64,000 nt of DNA from Micromonospora lupini (lineage in GTDB: Bacteria > Actinomycetota > Actinomycetes > Mycobacteriales > Micromonosporaceae): contig NZ_JAPENL010000002.1 in assembly GCF_026342015.1 (NCBI RefSeq), forward strand, positions 2,113,001 through 2,177,000. The letters are read 5' to 3'. How positions within the stretch are numbered: position 1 is the stretch's first letter; each line of letters begins with the position of its first letter. A program made the position numbers and the translations under genes. Under the pieces are notes generated by a model. The model had not been told where the DNA came from. It worked only from the letters and a program-made list of their open reading frames with translations, and ran no database searches. Below are positions 43,367-51,622 of the stretch, in pieces.

Positions 43367-44323
43367 ATGGCCGCAGTCGGTCGTCCCCGCCGGTCCTGCC
43401 TCGCCGTGCCGGGTTCCAGCGTCAAGATGCTCGGCAAGGCGCAGGGTCTCCCCGCCGACCAGGTCTTCCTCGATCTGGAGGACGCCGTCGCCCCGCTGGC
43501 CAAGCCGGACGCGCGCAAGAACATCGTGGCCGCCCTCAACGACGGTGACTGGGCCGGCAAGACCCGTGTGGTCCGGGTCAACGACCTGACGACCCCGTGG
43601 ACCTACCGGGACGTCATCGAGGTGGTCGAGGGCGCCGGCGCGAACCTCGACTGCATCATGCTGCCGAAGGTGCAGACCGCCGCCCAGGTGCAGTGGCTGG
43701 ACCTGACGCTCACCCAGATCGAGAAGGCGATCGGCCTCGAGGTCGGTCGGATCGGCATCGAGGCGCAGATCGAGAACGCGGCGGGTCTGGTAAATGTGGA
43801 CGCCATCGCGGCCGCCTCGCCGCGCGTGGAGACCATCATCTTCGGCCCGGCCGACTTCATGGCGTCGATCAATATGAGGTCGCTCGTGGTCGGCGGACTG
43901 ATCCCGGACTACCCGGGCGACCCGTACCACTACATCCTGATGCGCATCCTGATGGCCGCGCGGATGCACGACAAGCAGGCCATCGACGGCCCGTTCCTGC
44001 AGATCCGCGACGTCGACGCGTTCCGCGAGGTGGCCAAGCGGTCGGCGGCGCTTGGCTTCGACGGCAAGTGGGTGCTGCACCCGGGCCAGATCGACGCCGC
44101 CAACGAGGTCTACCAGCCCGCGCAGGCCGACTACGACCACGCCGAGCTGATCCTCGACGCCTACGAGCACTACACCTCGGAGGCCGGCGGCAGGCTCGGC
44201 GCGGTGATGCTCGGCGACGAGATGATCGACGAAGCGTCCCGCAAGATGGCCCTGGTGATCGCCGCCAAGGGCCGTGCCGCCGGGATGAGCCGTACCTCGT
44301 CGTTCACCCCGCCGGCGCAGTGA
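43367..44323 (+). CDS. HpcH/HpaI aldolase, probable malyl-CoA/beta-methylmalyl-CoA lyase
   Basis: A 318-aa CitE-like TIM barrel: RRSCLAVPGSSVKMLGKAQG, FLDLEDAVAPLAK (metal Glu/Asp), IMLPKVQTAAQVQWL, GIEAQIENAAGLVNVDAI and IIFGPADFMASINM. Overall it resembles the lyases encoded in actinobacterial ethylmalonyl-CoA pathway clusters, which split beta-methylmalyl-CoA into glyoxylate and propionyl-CoA. A GGAAGGAG RBS precedes ATG 43367. Acyl-CoA dehydrogenase and MaoC genes of the same type lie 2 and 9 kb away. Confidence 0.88.
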   Translation: MAAVGRPRRSCLAVPGSSVKMLGKAQGLPADQVFLDLEDAVAPLAKPDARKNIVAALNDGDWAGKTRVVRVNDLTTPWTYRDVIEVVEGAGANLDCIMLPKVQTAAQVQWLDLTLTQIEKAIGLEVGRIGIEAQIENAAGLVNVDAIAAASPRVETIIFGPADFMASINMRSLVVGGLIPDYPGDPYHYILMRILMAARMHDKQAIDGPFLQIRDVDAFREVAKRSAALGFDGKWVLHPGQIDAANEVYQPAQADYDHAELILDAYEHYTSEAGGRLGAVMLGDEMIDEASRKMALVIAAKGRAAGMSRTSSFTPPAQ

Positions 44324-44333
44324 CACCTCGGGC

Positions 44334-44362
44334 CGGGTCGGCCGCCGCCGGCTGCCGACCCG
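44334..44362 (+). terminator. Hairpin after the aldolase gene
   Basis: CGGGTCGGC (44334-44342) pairs with GCCGACCCG (44354-44362) through nine base pairs with an 11-nt loop, 10 nt after the stop. Confidence 0.6.
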
Positions 44363-44399
44363 TCCCACCAGCCGGCGGTACGCGGACCCGCCGGCCGGG

Positions 44400-44900
44400 T
44401 CAGTAGCTGCTGCTGCCGCTGTCGTTGCCGGTCGTGACCGCGAAGACGATCGCGACGACGTAGAACGCGATCCCCAGCACCATCAGCCCGGTGACGATCC
44501 AGCCGACGATGATGCCGGCCTTCGCCATCCCCTCGCCGCCCTCGCCGCTGGCCCGGATCTGCTTCTGCGCCACGTGACCGAGGATCGCCCCGATCGGCCC
44601 GGTGATGCCGCAGGTGGTCAGGCCGGCCAGGGCCAGCACGAGCGCCGCGATGGCCAGCCCGTTGGTCTTCGGCGGTGGCGGGTAGCCGTAACCGGGGTGC
44701 GGCGGGTAGCCGGGCGGCGCGTACGCCCCCGGCGGCATCTGCCCACCCGCGTACGGGTCGACAGGTGCGTACGGGTTGCCGGGGCCGGGCTGGGTCGGGA
44801 TCGGCTGGCCGGCCACCAGGGTCGGGTCCGGCGGCGCGCTCGACGGCTGAGCCGACCAGGTGGGGTCGGTCCATCCGCCGGGGGGTGGGGGATTGGTCAT
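44400..44900 (-). CDS. DUF4190 membrane protein (paralogue 1)
   Basis: A 166-aa protein. A Pro/Tyr/Gly-rich cytoplasmic N-terminus (about 1-78) precedes two membrane helices (AIAALVLALAGLTTCGITGP and IIVGWIVTGLMVLGIAFYVV) joined by the family loop GAILGHVAQKQIRASGEGGE. It ends DSGSSSY. Function unknown. GGAGAG precedes the ATG. A second gene of the same type with the same ending lies 1 kb away, on the other side of an SDR gene. Confidence 0.85.
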   Translation of the reverse strand: MTNPPPPGGWTDPTWSAQPSSAPPDPTLVAGQPIPTQPGPGNPYAPVDPYAGGQMPPGAYAPPGYPPHPGYGYPPPPKTNGLAIAALVLALAGLTTCGITGPIGAILGHVAQKQIRASGEGGEGMAKAGIIVGWIVTGLMVLGIAFYVVAIVFAVTTGNDSGSSSY

Positions 44901-45017
44901 GCGAACTCTCCGTCGGCTCGGGTGCGCCGTCAGAGTAGCCAGGGGCACCCAAACCCGATGGCCCCGCTCCCGGGTGCCGCGTTGCTCGGGCCGGTCGTAA
45001 CGGGCAGGATCCCTGTC

Positions 45018-45923
45018 ATGGCAATAGACGCGCGCGCCGCGGACCGTTCCGGCAGTCGACCGCGACGGGACGTGAGCCGCCCGGGTGCGGGCCGCCGCGG
45101 TCGGGCCGCCACGCCGGCCGGTGCGCCCGGCCCCGACGAGCCGGTCGCCCTCGATGACCCGGTGACCATGCGGCTCGACGGTCGGGTCGCCCTGGTGACC
45201 GGGGCCGGCAGCCCGGACGGCATTGGGTACGCCACCGCCCGGCGGCTCGCCGACCTGGGGGCGCGGGTGGCCATCGTCAGCACCACCCGGCGCATCCACG
45301 AGCGGGCCGGTGAGCTGGGGGCGACCGGGTTCGTCGCGGACCTGACCGACGAGTCCGAGGTCGGCGCGTTGGCCGACGCAGTCGCCGAGCAGTTGGGTGA
45401 CGTCGAGGTGCTTGTCAACAACGCCGGTCTGGCGAGCCGGGCCAGTCAGGGGGTGCTGCGTCCCGTCGCGCAGTTGACCTACGACGAGTGGCGCGGCGAG
45501 ATCGACCGCAACCTGTCCACAGCGTTCCTCTGCAGTCGCGCGTTCATCGGCGGGATGGCCGAGCGGGGCTGGGGGCGGATCGTCAACCTGGCGGCCACCG
45601 CCGGGCCGGTCAATGCCCTGCCCACCGAGGCCGCGTACGCCGCCGCGAAAGCAGGCGTCGTCGGGCTGACCCGTGCGCTGGCCATGGAGATGATCGCCGA
45701 CGGGGTGACAGTGAACGCGGTCGCGCCGGGCACCATCTACACGGCGGCGTCCACGATGGCCGAGATCAAGCAGGGTCTGGGCACGCCTGTCGGTCGACCG
45801 GGCACCCCGGACGAGGTCGCCGCGGCCATCAGTTTCCTCTGCTCGCCGGCCGCCTCGTACATCACAGGTCAGATGCTTGTGGTGGACGGCGGCAACAGCG
45901 TCCGGGAGGCGCGCTTCCGCTGA
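45018..45923 (+). CDS. Short-chain dehydrogenase (FabG-like)
   Basis: The core (from residue 51) is a classical SDR: VTGAGSPDGIGYATAR, VNNAG, the LAATAG serine region shifted to A-T-A, YAAAKAGVVG for YxxxK, and the C-terminal ITGQMLVVDGG. The catalytic Ser position reads NLAATAG, so Thr may replace Ser. A 50-residue Arg/Pro/Gly-rich extension comes first if ATG 45018 is used, which is supported by CAGGAT 7 nt upstream. ATG 45168 would give a standard-length enzyme. The substrate is unknown. Confidence 0.85.
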   Translation: MAIDARAADRSGSRPRRDVSRPGAGRRGRAATPAGAPGPDEPVALDDPVTMRLDGRVALVTGAGSPDGIGYATARRLADLGARVAIVSTTRRIHERAGELGATGFVADLTDESEVGALADAVAEQLGDVEVLVNNAGLASRASQGVLRPVAQLTYDEWRGEIDRNLSTAFLCSRAFIGGMAERGWGRIVNLAATAGPVNALPTEAAYAAAKAGVVGLTRALAMEMIADGVTVNAVAPGTIYTAASTMAEIKQGLGTPVGRPGTPDEVAAAISFLCSPAASYITGQMLVVDGGNSVREARFR

Positions 45924-45936
45924 TCGGCCCGGCGGG

Positions 45937-46473
45937 TCAGTAGCTGCCGCTGTCGCCGCTGTTGCTGAAGATGACAAGCGCCAGCCAGCCGCAGCAGGCC
46001 AGCAGGGTCAGCGCGGTGAAGGCGTAACCGAGGATCAGCCCCCAGGTGGCGAGCTGGTCGCCCTCCTCGCCGCTGGTGCGGATCTGTCGCTTGGCCAGGT
46101 GACCGAGGACGGCGCCGGCCGGGGGAAACACGAAGGCGAACACAAGCGACAGGATCGCCAGCACGTTTGTGCCCCGGCCGGGCCCGGACGGCGGCGGGCC
46201 GTACTGGCCGTAGGGGCCCTGCGGCGGGTACGGCGGCTGCTGCCCCCAGTGCGCCGGCTGGTGCGGTTTCTGCTGCTCGTACGGCGACGACTCGTCCGCG
46301 GGAGGCCCGTACGGCGAGCGTTCCGGCGGCCCGTACGACGACTGGTCCGGCGGCGGCGGGTACGGCGTCTGGCCGGCCGGCGGTGGCGCGTACGGCGACT
46401 GGTCCCGGGGTGGCTCGTAGGGTGACGGCGGCGGCTCGTCCCCCGGGGGGCCCGACGGTGGCGGGTAGCTCAC
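45937..46473 (-). CDS. DUF4190 membrane protein (paralogue 2)
   Basis: A 178-aa protein built like the gene at 44400-44900: a longer Pro/Tyr/Gln-rich N-terminus (about 1-100, with PYGPP/SPYEPP-type repeats), then two membrane helices around GAVLGHLAKRQIRTSGEEGD, ending GDSGSY. The shared loop and tail show a recent duplication. RBS GGAGG precedes the ATG. It ends 13 nt from the convergent SDR gene. Function unknown. Confidence 0.85.
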   Translation of the reverse strand: MSYPPPSGPPGDEPPPSPYEPPRDQSPYAPPPAGQTPYPPPPDQSSYGPPERSPYGPPADESSPYEQQKPHQPAHWGQQPPYPPQGPYGQYGPPPSGPGRGTNVLAILSLVFAFVFPPAGAVLGHLAKRQIRTSGEEGDQLATWGLILGYAFTALTLLACCGWLALVIFSNSGDSGSY

Positions 46474-46595
46474 GGCTGTCCTCCTCCTGCCGGTGCCGGA
46501 AAGGTCCTTCTTGCCGGACGGTACCCGCAGCGGTGAACCTTTTCACAGGTGTTGTGTGGACTGGTCACCTTGGCCTTGCCGACCGGGAGGCCGAT

Positions 46596-46613
46596 ACTGA
46601 CCGAGCGTTCAGT
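46596..46613. promoter_or_regulatory. Inverted repeat in front of the acyl-CoA dehydrogenase gene
   Basis: ACTGA (46596-46600) and TCAGT (46609-46613) flank an 8-nt spacer, 36 nt before the start codon. The size and place suit a TetR- or FadR-type repressor site. No regulator gene is adjacent. Confidence 0.4.
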
Positions 46614-46649
46614 TACCCATGAGTAGTGCGCGGATCCCCGGAGGCTGAG

Positions 46650-47846
46650 ATGGCCCGACTCGCCCAGACGCCCGGCCTGACCGATGTGCAGCGATCGATC
46701 CTGGAGACCGTCCGGGAGTTCGCCGACAAGGAGATCATCCCGCACGCCCAGCGGCTGGAGCACGCCGACGAGTACCCCACCGACATCCTCGACGGGATGC
46801 GCGAGATGGGGTTGTTCGGCCTCACCATCGACGAGGAGTACGGCGGGCTCGGCGAGTCGCTGCTCACGTACGCCCTCGTGGTGGAGCAGCTGTCCCGGGG
46901 CTGGATGTCGATCTCCGGCATCGTCAACACCCACTTCATCGTGGCGTACCTGATCTCCCAGCACGGCTCCGCCGAGCAGAAGTCCCGCCTGCTGCCGAGG
47001 ATGGCGACAGGCGAGGTGCGTGGCGCGTTCTCGATGTCAGAACCCGGTTGCGGTTCGGACGTCTCGGCGATCACGTCCCGGGCCGTTCGCGACGGCGACA
47101 GCTACGTGCTCAACGGGCAGAAGATGTGGCTGACCAACGGGGCGTACTCCTCGGTGGTTGCCACCCTCGTCAAGACCGACACCGGGGCCGAGTCGGTGTA
47201 CGGCAACATGAGCACCTTCCTGCTGGAGAAGGAGCCGGGCTTCGGCGAGACCGCCCCCGGCCTCACCATCCCCGGCAAGATCGAAAAGATGGGTTACAAG
47301 GGCGTCGAGACCACCGAGATGGTGCTCGACGGGGTGACAGTGCCCGACTCGGCAATCCTCGGCGGCGCCGACAGGGTGGGCCGCGGCTTCTACCAGATGA
47401 TGGACGGCATCGAGGTGGGCCGTGTCAACGTGGCCGCCCGCGCCTGCGGCATCTCCATCCGCGCCTTCGAGCTGGCCGTCGCGTACGCCCAGCAGCGCAG
47501 GACCTTTGGTCAGCCCCTCGCGAAGCACCAGGCCATCGCCTTCAAGCTCGCCGAGATGGGCACGAAGATCGAGGCCGCGCACGCCCTCATGGTCAACGCC
47601 GCCCGCCTCAAGGACGCCGGCCAGCGCAACGACGTCGAGGCCGGGATGGCAAAGCTGCTCGCCTCGGAATACTGCGCCGAGGTCGTCCAGGAGGCGTTCC
47701 GCATCCACGGCGGCTACGGCTACTCCAAGGAGTACGAGATCGAGCGGCTGATGCGCGAGGCCCCGTTCCTGCTCATCGGGGAGGGCACCTCGGAGATCCA
47801 GAAGACAATCATCTCCCGCGGCCTGCTCAAGGAGTACAAGCTCTGA
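46650..47846 (+). CDS. Acyl-CoA dehydrogenase, ethylmalonyl-CoA pathway type
   Basis: A 398-aa flavoprotein with the full acyl-CoA dehydrogenase fold. The FAD/substrate signature is FSMSEPGCGSDVSAITSRAV, the catalytic Glu region FRIHGGYGYSKEYEIERLMR, and the C-terminal helix GEGTSEIQKTII. It strongly resembles the dehydrogenase in Streptomyces crotonyl-CoA carboxylase (ccr) clusters, suggesting methylsuccinyl-CoA as substrate. ccr and meaA are not in the window. The start is ATG 46650, reading MARLAQTPGLTDVQRS. Confidence 0.92.
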   Translation: MARLAQTPGLTDVQRSILETVREFADKEIIPHAQRLEHADEYPTDILDGMREMGLFGLTIDEEYGGLGESLLTYALVVEQLSRGWMSISGIVNTHFIVAYLISQHGSAEQKSRLLPRMATGEVRGAFSMSEPGCGSDVSAITSRAVRDGDSYVLNGQKMWLTNGAYSSVVATLVKTDTGAESVYGNMSTFLLEKEPGFGETAPGLTIPGKIEKMGYKGVETTEMVLDGVTVPDSAILGGADRVGRGFYQMMDGIEVGRVNVAARACGISIRAFELAVAYAQQRRTFGQPLAKHQAIAFKLAEMGTKIEAAHALMVNAARLKDAGQRNDVEAGMAKLLASEYCAEVVQEAFRIHGGYGYSKEYEIERLMREAPFLLIGEGTSEIQKTIISRGLLKEYKL

Positions 47847-48567
47847 GCGATCCCTGCCGTGGCTCACTGGCCAGGTCCTGCGGTCGGAACCGGTAGTCGT
47901 CGAGGGCGGCGATCAGACGCTCCTCCGGCACCGCCGTGTCCCTGCCACCGACCACCGGCGCGGGCCGCAGCGACCGCCAGACCGCCGGCCGCAGCCGTAC
48001 GCCGTTCAGTCGGCCGTTGCGTCGGTGCGGGCTGACCCGGTCGATGTTCGTCCAGTCCAGAGTTGTGCGTCCGTGCCGGATCGCGCTGACGGTGAGCGCC
48101 AATCGGCCGGTGAACCGCACCTCCTCGTAGACCGTCCGACCGGTCCAGGCCGCGAACCCGACGACGATCACCGGCCGGACAATGTCGACCCAGCGGTCGT
48201 GCGGGGGCAGGCTGGCGAGCAGGCACCCGCCGATGACGAGCAACTGGACCGCCCCCGCCACCAGGTCGACCCACCCGGCGAGCGACCGACGTGCCACCAG
48301 GCCCGGTTCGACCCTGTCCAGGCCGGCGACACGCTCGCGCCAGCGCAGGTGGCCGTCCCGCCGTGGCCACCACCGCCCGCTCAGCAGCCGGGCGCCGATG
48401 GTCAGCCAGATCGTCAGGCTCACGATTGCGGAGTTGATCGGAGGCACCAGCAGCAGCCCACCGGCGACCCCCGCCGTCACCGCCACCGCTGTCGCCAGAG
48501 CCGCGCCTCGGCGCAGCCAGAGCCCATCGCCAAGCGACGGCAGGCGACCGAGCCGCAGGAAGACCAT
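47827..48567 (-). CDS. Membrane protein of unknown function
   Basis: A 246-aa protein with four hydrophobic helices in two pairs (AVAVTAGVAGGLLLVPPINS; IVSLTIWLTIGARLL; LVAGAVQLLVIGGCLLASLP; IVRPVIVVGFAAWTG). A C-terminal cytoplasmic part (VSAIRHGRTTLDWTNIDRVS) looks PH-like. No family function can be given. Its 3' end overlaps that of the acyl-CoA dehydrogenase by 20 nt, convergently. TACCCT ends 6 nt before the ATG, suggesting a leaderless mRNA. Confidence 0.72.
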   Translation of the reverse strand: MVFLRLGRLPSLGDGLWLRRGAALATAVAVTAGVAGGLLLVPPINSAIVSLTIWLTIGARLLSGRWWPRRDGHLRWRERVAGLDRVEPGLVARRSLAGWVDLVAGAVQLLVIGGCLLASLPPHDRWVDIVRPVIVVGFAAWTGRTVYEEVRFTGRLALTVSAIRHGRTTLDWTNIDRVSPHRRNGRLNGVRLRPAVWRSLRPAPVVGGRDTAVPEERLIAALDDYRFRPQDLASEPRQGSLRACTP

Positions 48568-48593
48568 GCGGTCAGGGTACGACCAGCGGGAAA

Positions 48594-49001
48594 CTAGGAC
48601 AGACGGGTCAGGCCGGCGGCGGCGCGCTCGACGATGAGGCAGCGGTCCTCGACGTAGTCCATCCCGGCCTCCTCGGCGATCCGTCGCGCCTCGGCCGAGA
48701 CGATGCCCAGTTGCAGCCAGACAGCCGGTGCGCCGATCGCCGCCGCGTCCCGGACCACCTGCACGGCGTCGGCCGCCGGCCGGAACACGTCCACCAGATC
48801 CACCGGGTGCGGGATGTCGGCAAGCGTCGGGTACGCCCGCTCGCCGAACAGTTCGTCGACTGTCGGGTTGACCGGGATGATCCGCCAGCCGTACTGCTGC
48901 ATCTGCAACGGCACACCGTGCGCGGCCTTGCGCGGGTCGCGCGACGCGCCCACGACGGCGATGACTGCGGAGTCGGCGAGGATCTGCTGAGCGGTACGCA
49001 C
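48594..49001 (-). CDS. CoA-binding domain protein (YccU-like)
   Basis: A 135-aa Rossmann-fold protein: IAVVGASRDPRKAAHGVPLQ, then IIPVNPTVDELFGERAYPTL and LQLGIVSAEARRIAEEAGMD. These are the marks of the CoA_binding_2 family related to succinyl-CoA synthetase alpha. The ligand role is unknown. The start is GTG 49001, with TACAGT 6 nt upstream and no RBS. A MITE lies 30 nt upstream, so this promoter was moved next to the element. Confidence 0.87.
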   Translation of the reverse strand: MRTAQQILADSAVIAVVGASRDPRKAAHGVPLQMQQYGWRIIPVNPTVDELFGERAYPTLADIPHPVDLVDVFRPAADAVQVVRDAAAIGAPAVWLQLGIVSAEARRIAEEAGMDYVEDRCLIVERAAAGLTRLS

Positions 49002-49030
49002 CCGCCGACTGTAGCGCCGCCGCCGAGATA

Positions 49031-49144
49031 GGGCCTGTTTCATAAGAACTGGCCGGCCTGCGGCGGGCCCGGACGACGATCCGCGCCTTGCCGGATCGCC
49101 GCCCGGACTCCGCCTCGGCTCGACCGCCCTTATGAGACAGGCCC
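49031..49144. mobile_element. 114-bp MITE with 16-bp terminal inverted repeats and TA duplication
   Basis: GGGCCTGTTTCATAAG (49031-49046) is matched at 49129-49144 by its reverse complement with one mismatch. The flanking dinucleotide is TA on both sides (49029-49030, 49145-49146), as for an insertion with a 2-bp target duplication. The ends resemble those of IS5-family elements that start GGGCCTGT. The inside has no coding capacity. The right end supplies the stop codon of the radical SAM gene. Confidence 0.8.
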
Positions 49145-50190
49145 TAGAGCAGGGTCAGCTGCTCGGCGGCCGGCGGTGGGGGCGGCTCGGGCAGGCGACG
49201 GTTGTCGCCCAGCTCGCCCCGGTGCAGCCCGTGCCGGCGGGCGGCGATCCGCACCCGCGCCGTCAGCTCCCGCTGGTACGCCTGCGGGGCGTACGCGCCG
49301 GCCCGGTACAGCTCGCGGTAGCGGGGCGCGAGGTGCGGGTGCTCCCGAGCGAGCCACTGCGCGTACCACTCCCGGGCGCCCGGGCGCAGGTGCAGCGCCA
49401 GTGGGGTCACGCTTGTCGCCCCGGCGGCAGCGATCGCCGCCACGGTCGCGTCGATCGACTCGTCGCCGTCGCTCAGCCCGGGCAGGATCGGCGCCATCAG
49501 CACACCGACCTCGAAGCCGGCGTCGGTGAGCCGGCGGACCGCGTCCAGGCGACGGTTCGGATGCGGCGTGCCCGGCTCGACGCCCCGCCAGAGCTGCTCG
49601 TCGACGAAGCCCACCGAGTAGGAGATGCCGACCCTTGTCACCTTGGCGGCCTCGCGTAGCAACGGCAGATCCCGCAGGATCAGCGTGCCCTTGGTCAGGA
49701 TCGAGAACGGGTTGGCGAAGTCCCGCAGTGCGGCGATGATCTCCGGCATCAGCCGGTAACGCCCCTCGGCCCGCTGGTAGCAGTCCACGTTGGTGCCCAT
49801 CGCCACGTGCGCGCCCCGCCAGCGCGGCGCGGCCAGCTCCCGCCGGACCAGCTCACCGGCGTTGACCTTGACGATCACCTGCCTGTCGAAGTCCGCACCG
49901 GCATCGAGATCGAGATAGGTGTGAGTATTTCTCGCGAAGCAGTACACACACGCATGAGAGCAGCCCCGGTACGGGTTGATGGTCCACTCGAAGGGCACGC
50001 GGGACTGGCCGGGCACCCGGTTGAGGATGGACTTGGCCTGCACCTCGTAGAAGGTCATCCCGGCGAACTCGGGGGTGTCGAAGGTGCGCACGACGGCACC
50101 GGGCAGCGCCAGCGGCAGGGGTGGCGTCGCTGGCGCTGCCCGCTCGGGGTCTCCCTCAGCCGGGGGAGCGGTGAGGTTGTCCCAGCGCAT
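49144..50190 (-). CDS. Radical SAM protein (Rv2578c family)
   Basis: A 348-aa protein with the CxxxCxxC cluster motif at Cys77, Cys81 and Cys84 (GCSHACVYC). NPYRGCSH and HVAMGTNVDCYQRAEGRYRL are typical of the Rv2578c/SplB-like group. It binds a [4Fe-4S] cluster and cleaves SAM; the substrate is unknown, though the SplB relation hints at DNA. Its stop TAG uses the TA target and the terminal G of the MITE, so the original C-terminus may have been altered. ATTCGA (minus-strand TCGAAT) ends 7 nt before the ATG. Confidence 0.9.
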   Translation of the reverse strand: MRWDNLTAPPAEGDPERAAPATPPLPLALPGAVVRTFDTPEFAGMTFYEVQAKSILNRVPGQSRVPFEWTINPYRGCSHACVYCFARNTHTYLDLDAGADFDRQVIVKVNAGELVRRELAAPRWRGAHVAMGTNVDCYQRAEGRYRLMPEIIAALRDFANPFSILTKGTLILRDLPLLREAAKVTRVGISYSVGFVDEQLWRGVEPGTPHPNRRLDAVRRLTDAGFEVGVLMAPILPGLSDGDESIDATVAAIAAAGATSVTPLALHLRPGAREWYAQWLAREHPHLAPRYRELYRAGAYAPQAYQRELTARVRIAARRHGLHRGELGDNRRLPEPPPPPAAEQLTLL

Positions 50191-50282
50191 GGCCACTATT
50201 CGAACACGTGTACGAGTTGCGCGCAAGTGACGCGCCGGACACCGGAGCCCACTCGACGGTCCCGCGGGGGAGGATGGACGCC

Positions 50283-50702
50283 ATGGAGAGGTCGACCTTC
50301 GTCTACGACGGGGACTGCGCGTTCTGCACGAGCTGCGCGGAGTTCATCGAACGCCGCATCCCCACCGCCGCCCGGGTGGTGCCCTGGCAGTTCGCCGACC
50401 TGGACGCGCTCGGTCTCACGGCCACCCAGTGCGAGGAGGCCGTGCAGTGGGTGGGCGCGGACGGCTCACGCGCCGCCGGGCCGGACGCCATCGCGAAGCT
50501 GCTCGCCGCGAGTGGCCCGCTCTGGCGGGTTGCCGGAGCGGGGCTGCGGTTTCCGCCGGCCCGCGCGGTGGCCTGGCCCGCGTACCGCTGGGTGGCGCGC
50601 AACAGGCACCGGCTTCCCGGTGGTACGGCGGCGTGCTCCCTGCCGCAGGAGGCCCGGGAGCGGCTCTACGGGCCGACCGGCCGCCCGAGCGCCGGGGCCT
50701 GA
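50283..50702 (+). CDS. DCC-family thiol-disulfide oxidoreductase-like protein (DUF393)
   Basis: A 139-aa protein. The name-giving motif is here as VYDGDCAFCTSC: D-G-D-C-x-F-C, with the redox Cys pair at residues 12 and 15. WVGADGSRAAGPDAIAKLLA and YRWVARNRHRLPGG complete the family pattern. DCC proteins are thioredoxin-like and of unknown substrate. The 3' end overlaps that of the convergent HTTM-like gene by 37 nt. DCC and HTTM proteins are often neighbours or fused, so the three genes here probably form one functional group. GAGGAT ends 7 nt before the ATG. Confidence 0.87.
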   Translation: MERSTFVYDGDCAFCTSCAEFIERRIPTAARVVPWQFADLDALGLTATQCEEAVQWVGADGSRAAGPDAIAKLLAASGPLWRVAGAGLRFPPARAVAWPAYRWVARNRHRLPGGTAACSLPQEARERLYGPTGRPSAGA

Positions 50703-51622
50703 TCGTCGAGCGGCGTCGGCGCAGTGTCGGCGCAGACAGGCTCCTGATCTGGCGGCGTCGGCGCGGTGTCGGTGTCCGCCGAGGTCGGTCCTGAGGTGTC
50801 GCGGCCGGCGAGCCGGCGGGCCCAGACCAGCGGGCGGACCCGCTCCAGCGGCAGGAAGCTCGTCATCGCGGCGAGGTGCGGCGCGAACGAGATCGTGATG
50901 GTCGCGATGGTCACCACGTGGAACGAGTAGAAGAAGCCGACCATGGCCAGTCGCCAGCGGGCCGGCAGCAGGAACACCACTGGGCTGAACAGTTCGAAGG
51001 CCACGATGCCGAACTGGGCGACGATCAGCAGGTACGGCACCTGGGCGACGAGGTCCGCCAGGTCCGTGCCGCGTCGGATGATGGCCCGGGCCAGCACCGA
51101 GCCGGTCAGCCAGTCCAGGCCGCCGAAGCGCAGCTTGGCCCAGGCCGCCAGGAAGTACGTGCAGATCACCGCGATCTGGGTGACCCGCAGTGCCCAGCCA
51201 CCGGCCTCGGTGCGGGTGGTGTCGCCGTGGCGGGCCCGGCCGGCGGTGGGCAGCACGGCCAGTGCGACGAGCAGCCCGAACCGGTCGTGGTCGACCTTCC
51301 CGTAGCTCATCGCGATGATCATCCACTCGAGGTAGAGCGCGCAGACCGCCCAGCCGAGCAGCCGGGGCGCCCGGCCGGTCGCGGCGAGCAGGGCGAGCAG
51401 CAGCAACGCCCAGAAGATCACCGCCACCACCGTCGGCGTCGGCGTCGGCAGCGGGAGGAGCCGGCCGACGAGCAGGGGCTGGTACAGCTCACCGGGCACG
51501 CTGGCCCTGGTGCGTACCCACGGGGTGAAGACCACCAGGTCGGCGGCGACGAAGAGGTAGATCAGGGTGCGGAAGGCGGCGATCCGGCCGCGCGGGACCG
51601 CCTCGGTCAGCCAGCCGCTCAT
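50666..51622 (-). CDS. HTTM-like multi-helix membrane protein
   Basis: A 318-aa protein with six or more membrane helices (RTLIYLFVAADLVVFTPWV; VVAVIFWALLLLALLAATG; VTQIAVICTYFLAAWAKLRF; FGIVAFELFSPVVFLLPARW; GFFYSFHVVTIATITISFAP). The helix with Trp-Ala-Lys-x-R and the FHV region are typical of HTTM proteins, the horizontally spread relatives of vitamin K-dependent gamma-carboxylase. It could carry out a membrane redox or carboxylation reaction, but this is inference. It starts with an ATGA overlap from the upstream gene. Confidence 0.82.
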   Translation of the reverse strand: MSGWLTEAVPRGRIAAFRTLIYLFVAADLVVFTPWVRTRASVPGELYQPLLVGRLLPLPTPTPTVVAVIFWALLLLALLAATGRAPRLLGWAVCALYLEWMIIAMSYGKVDHDRFGLLVALAVLPTAGRARHGDTTRTEAGGWALRVTQIAVICTYFLAAWAKLRFGGLDWLTGSVLARAIIRRGTDLADLVAQVPYLLIVAQFGIVAFELFSPVVFLLPARWRLAMVGFFYSFHVVTIATITISFAPHLAAMTSFLPLERVRPLVWARRLAGRDTSGPTSADTDTAPTPPDQEPVCADTAPTPLDDQAPALGRPVGP

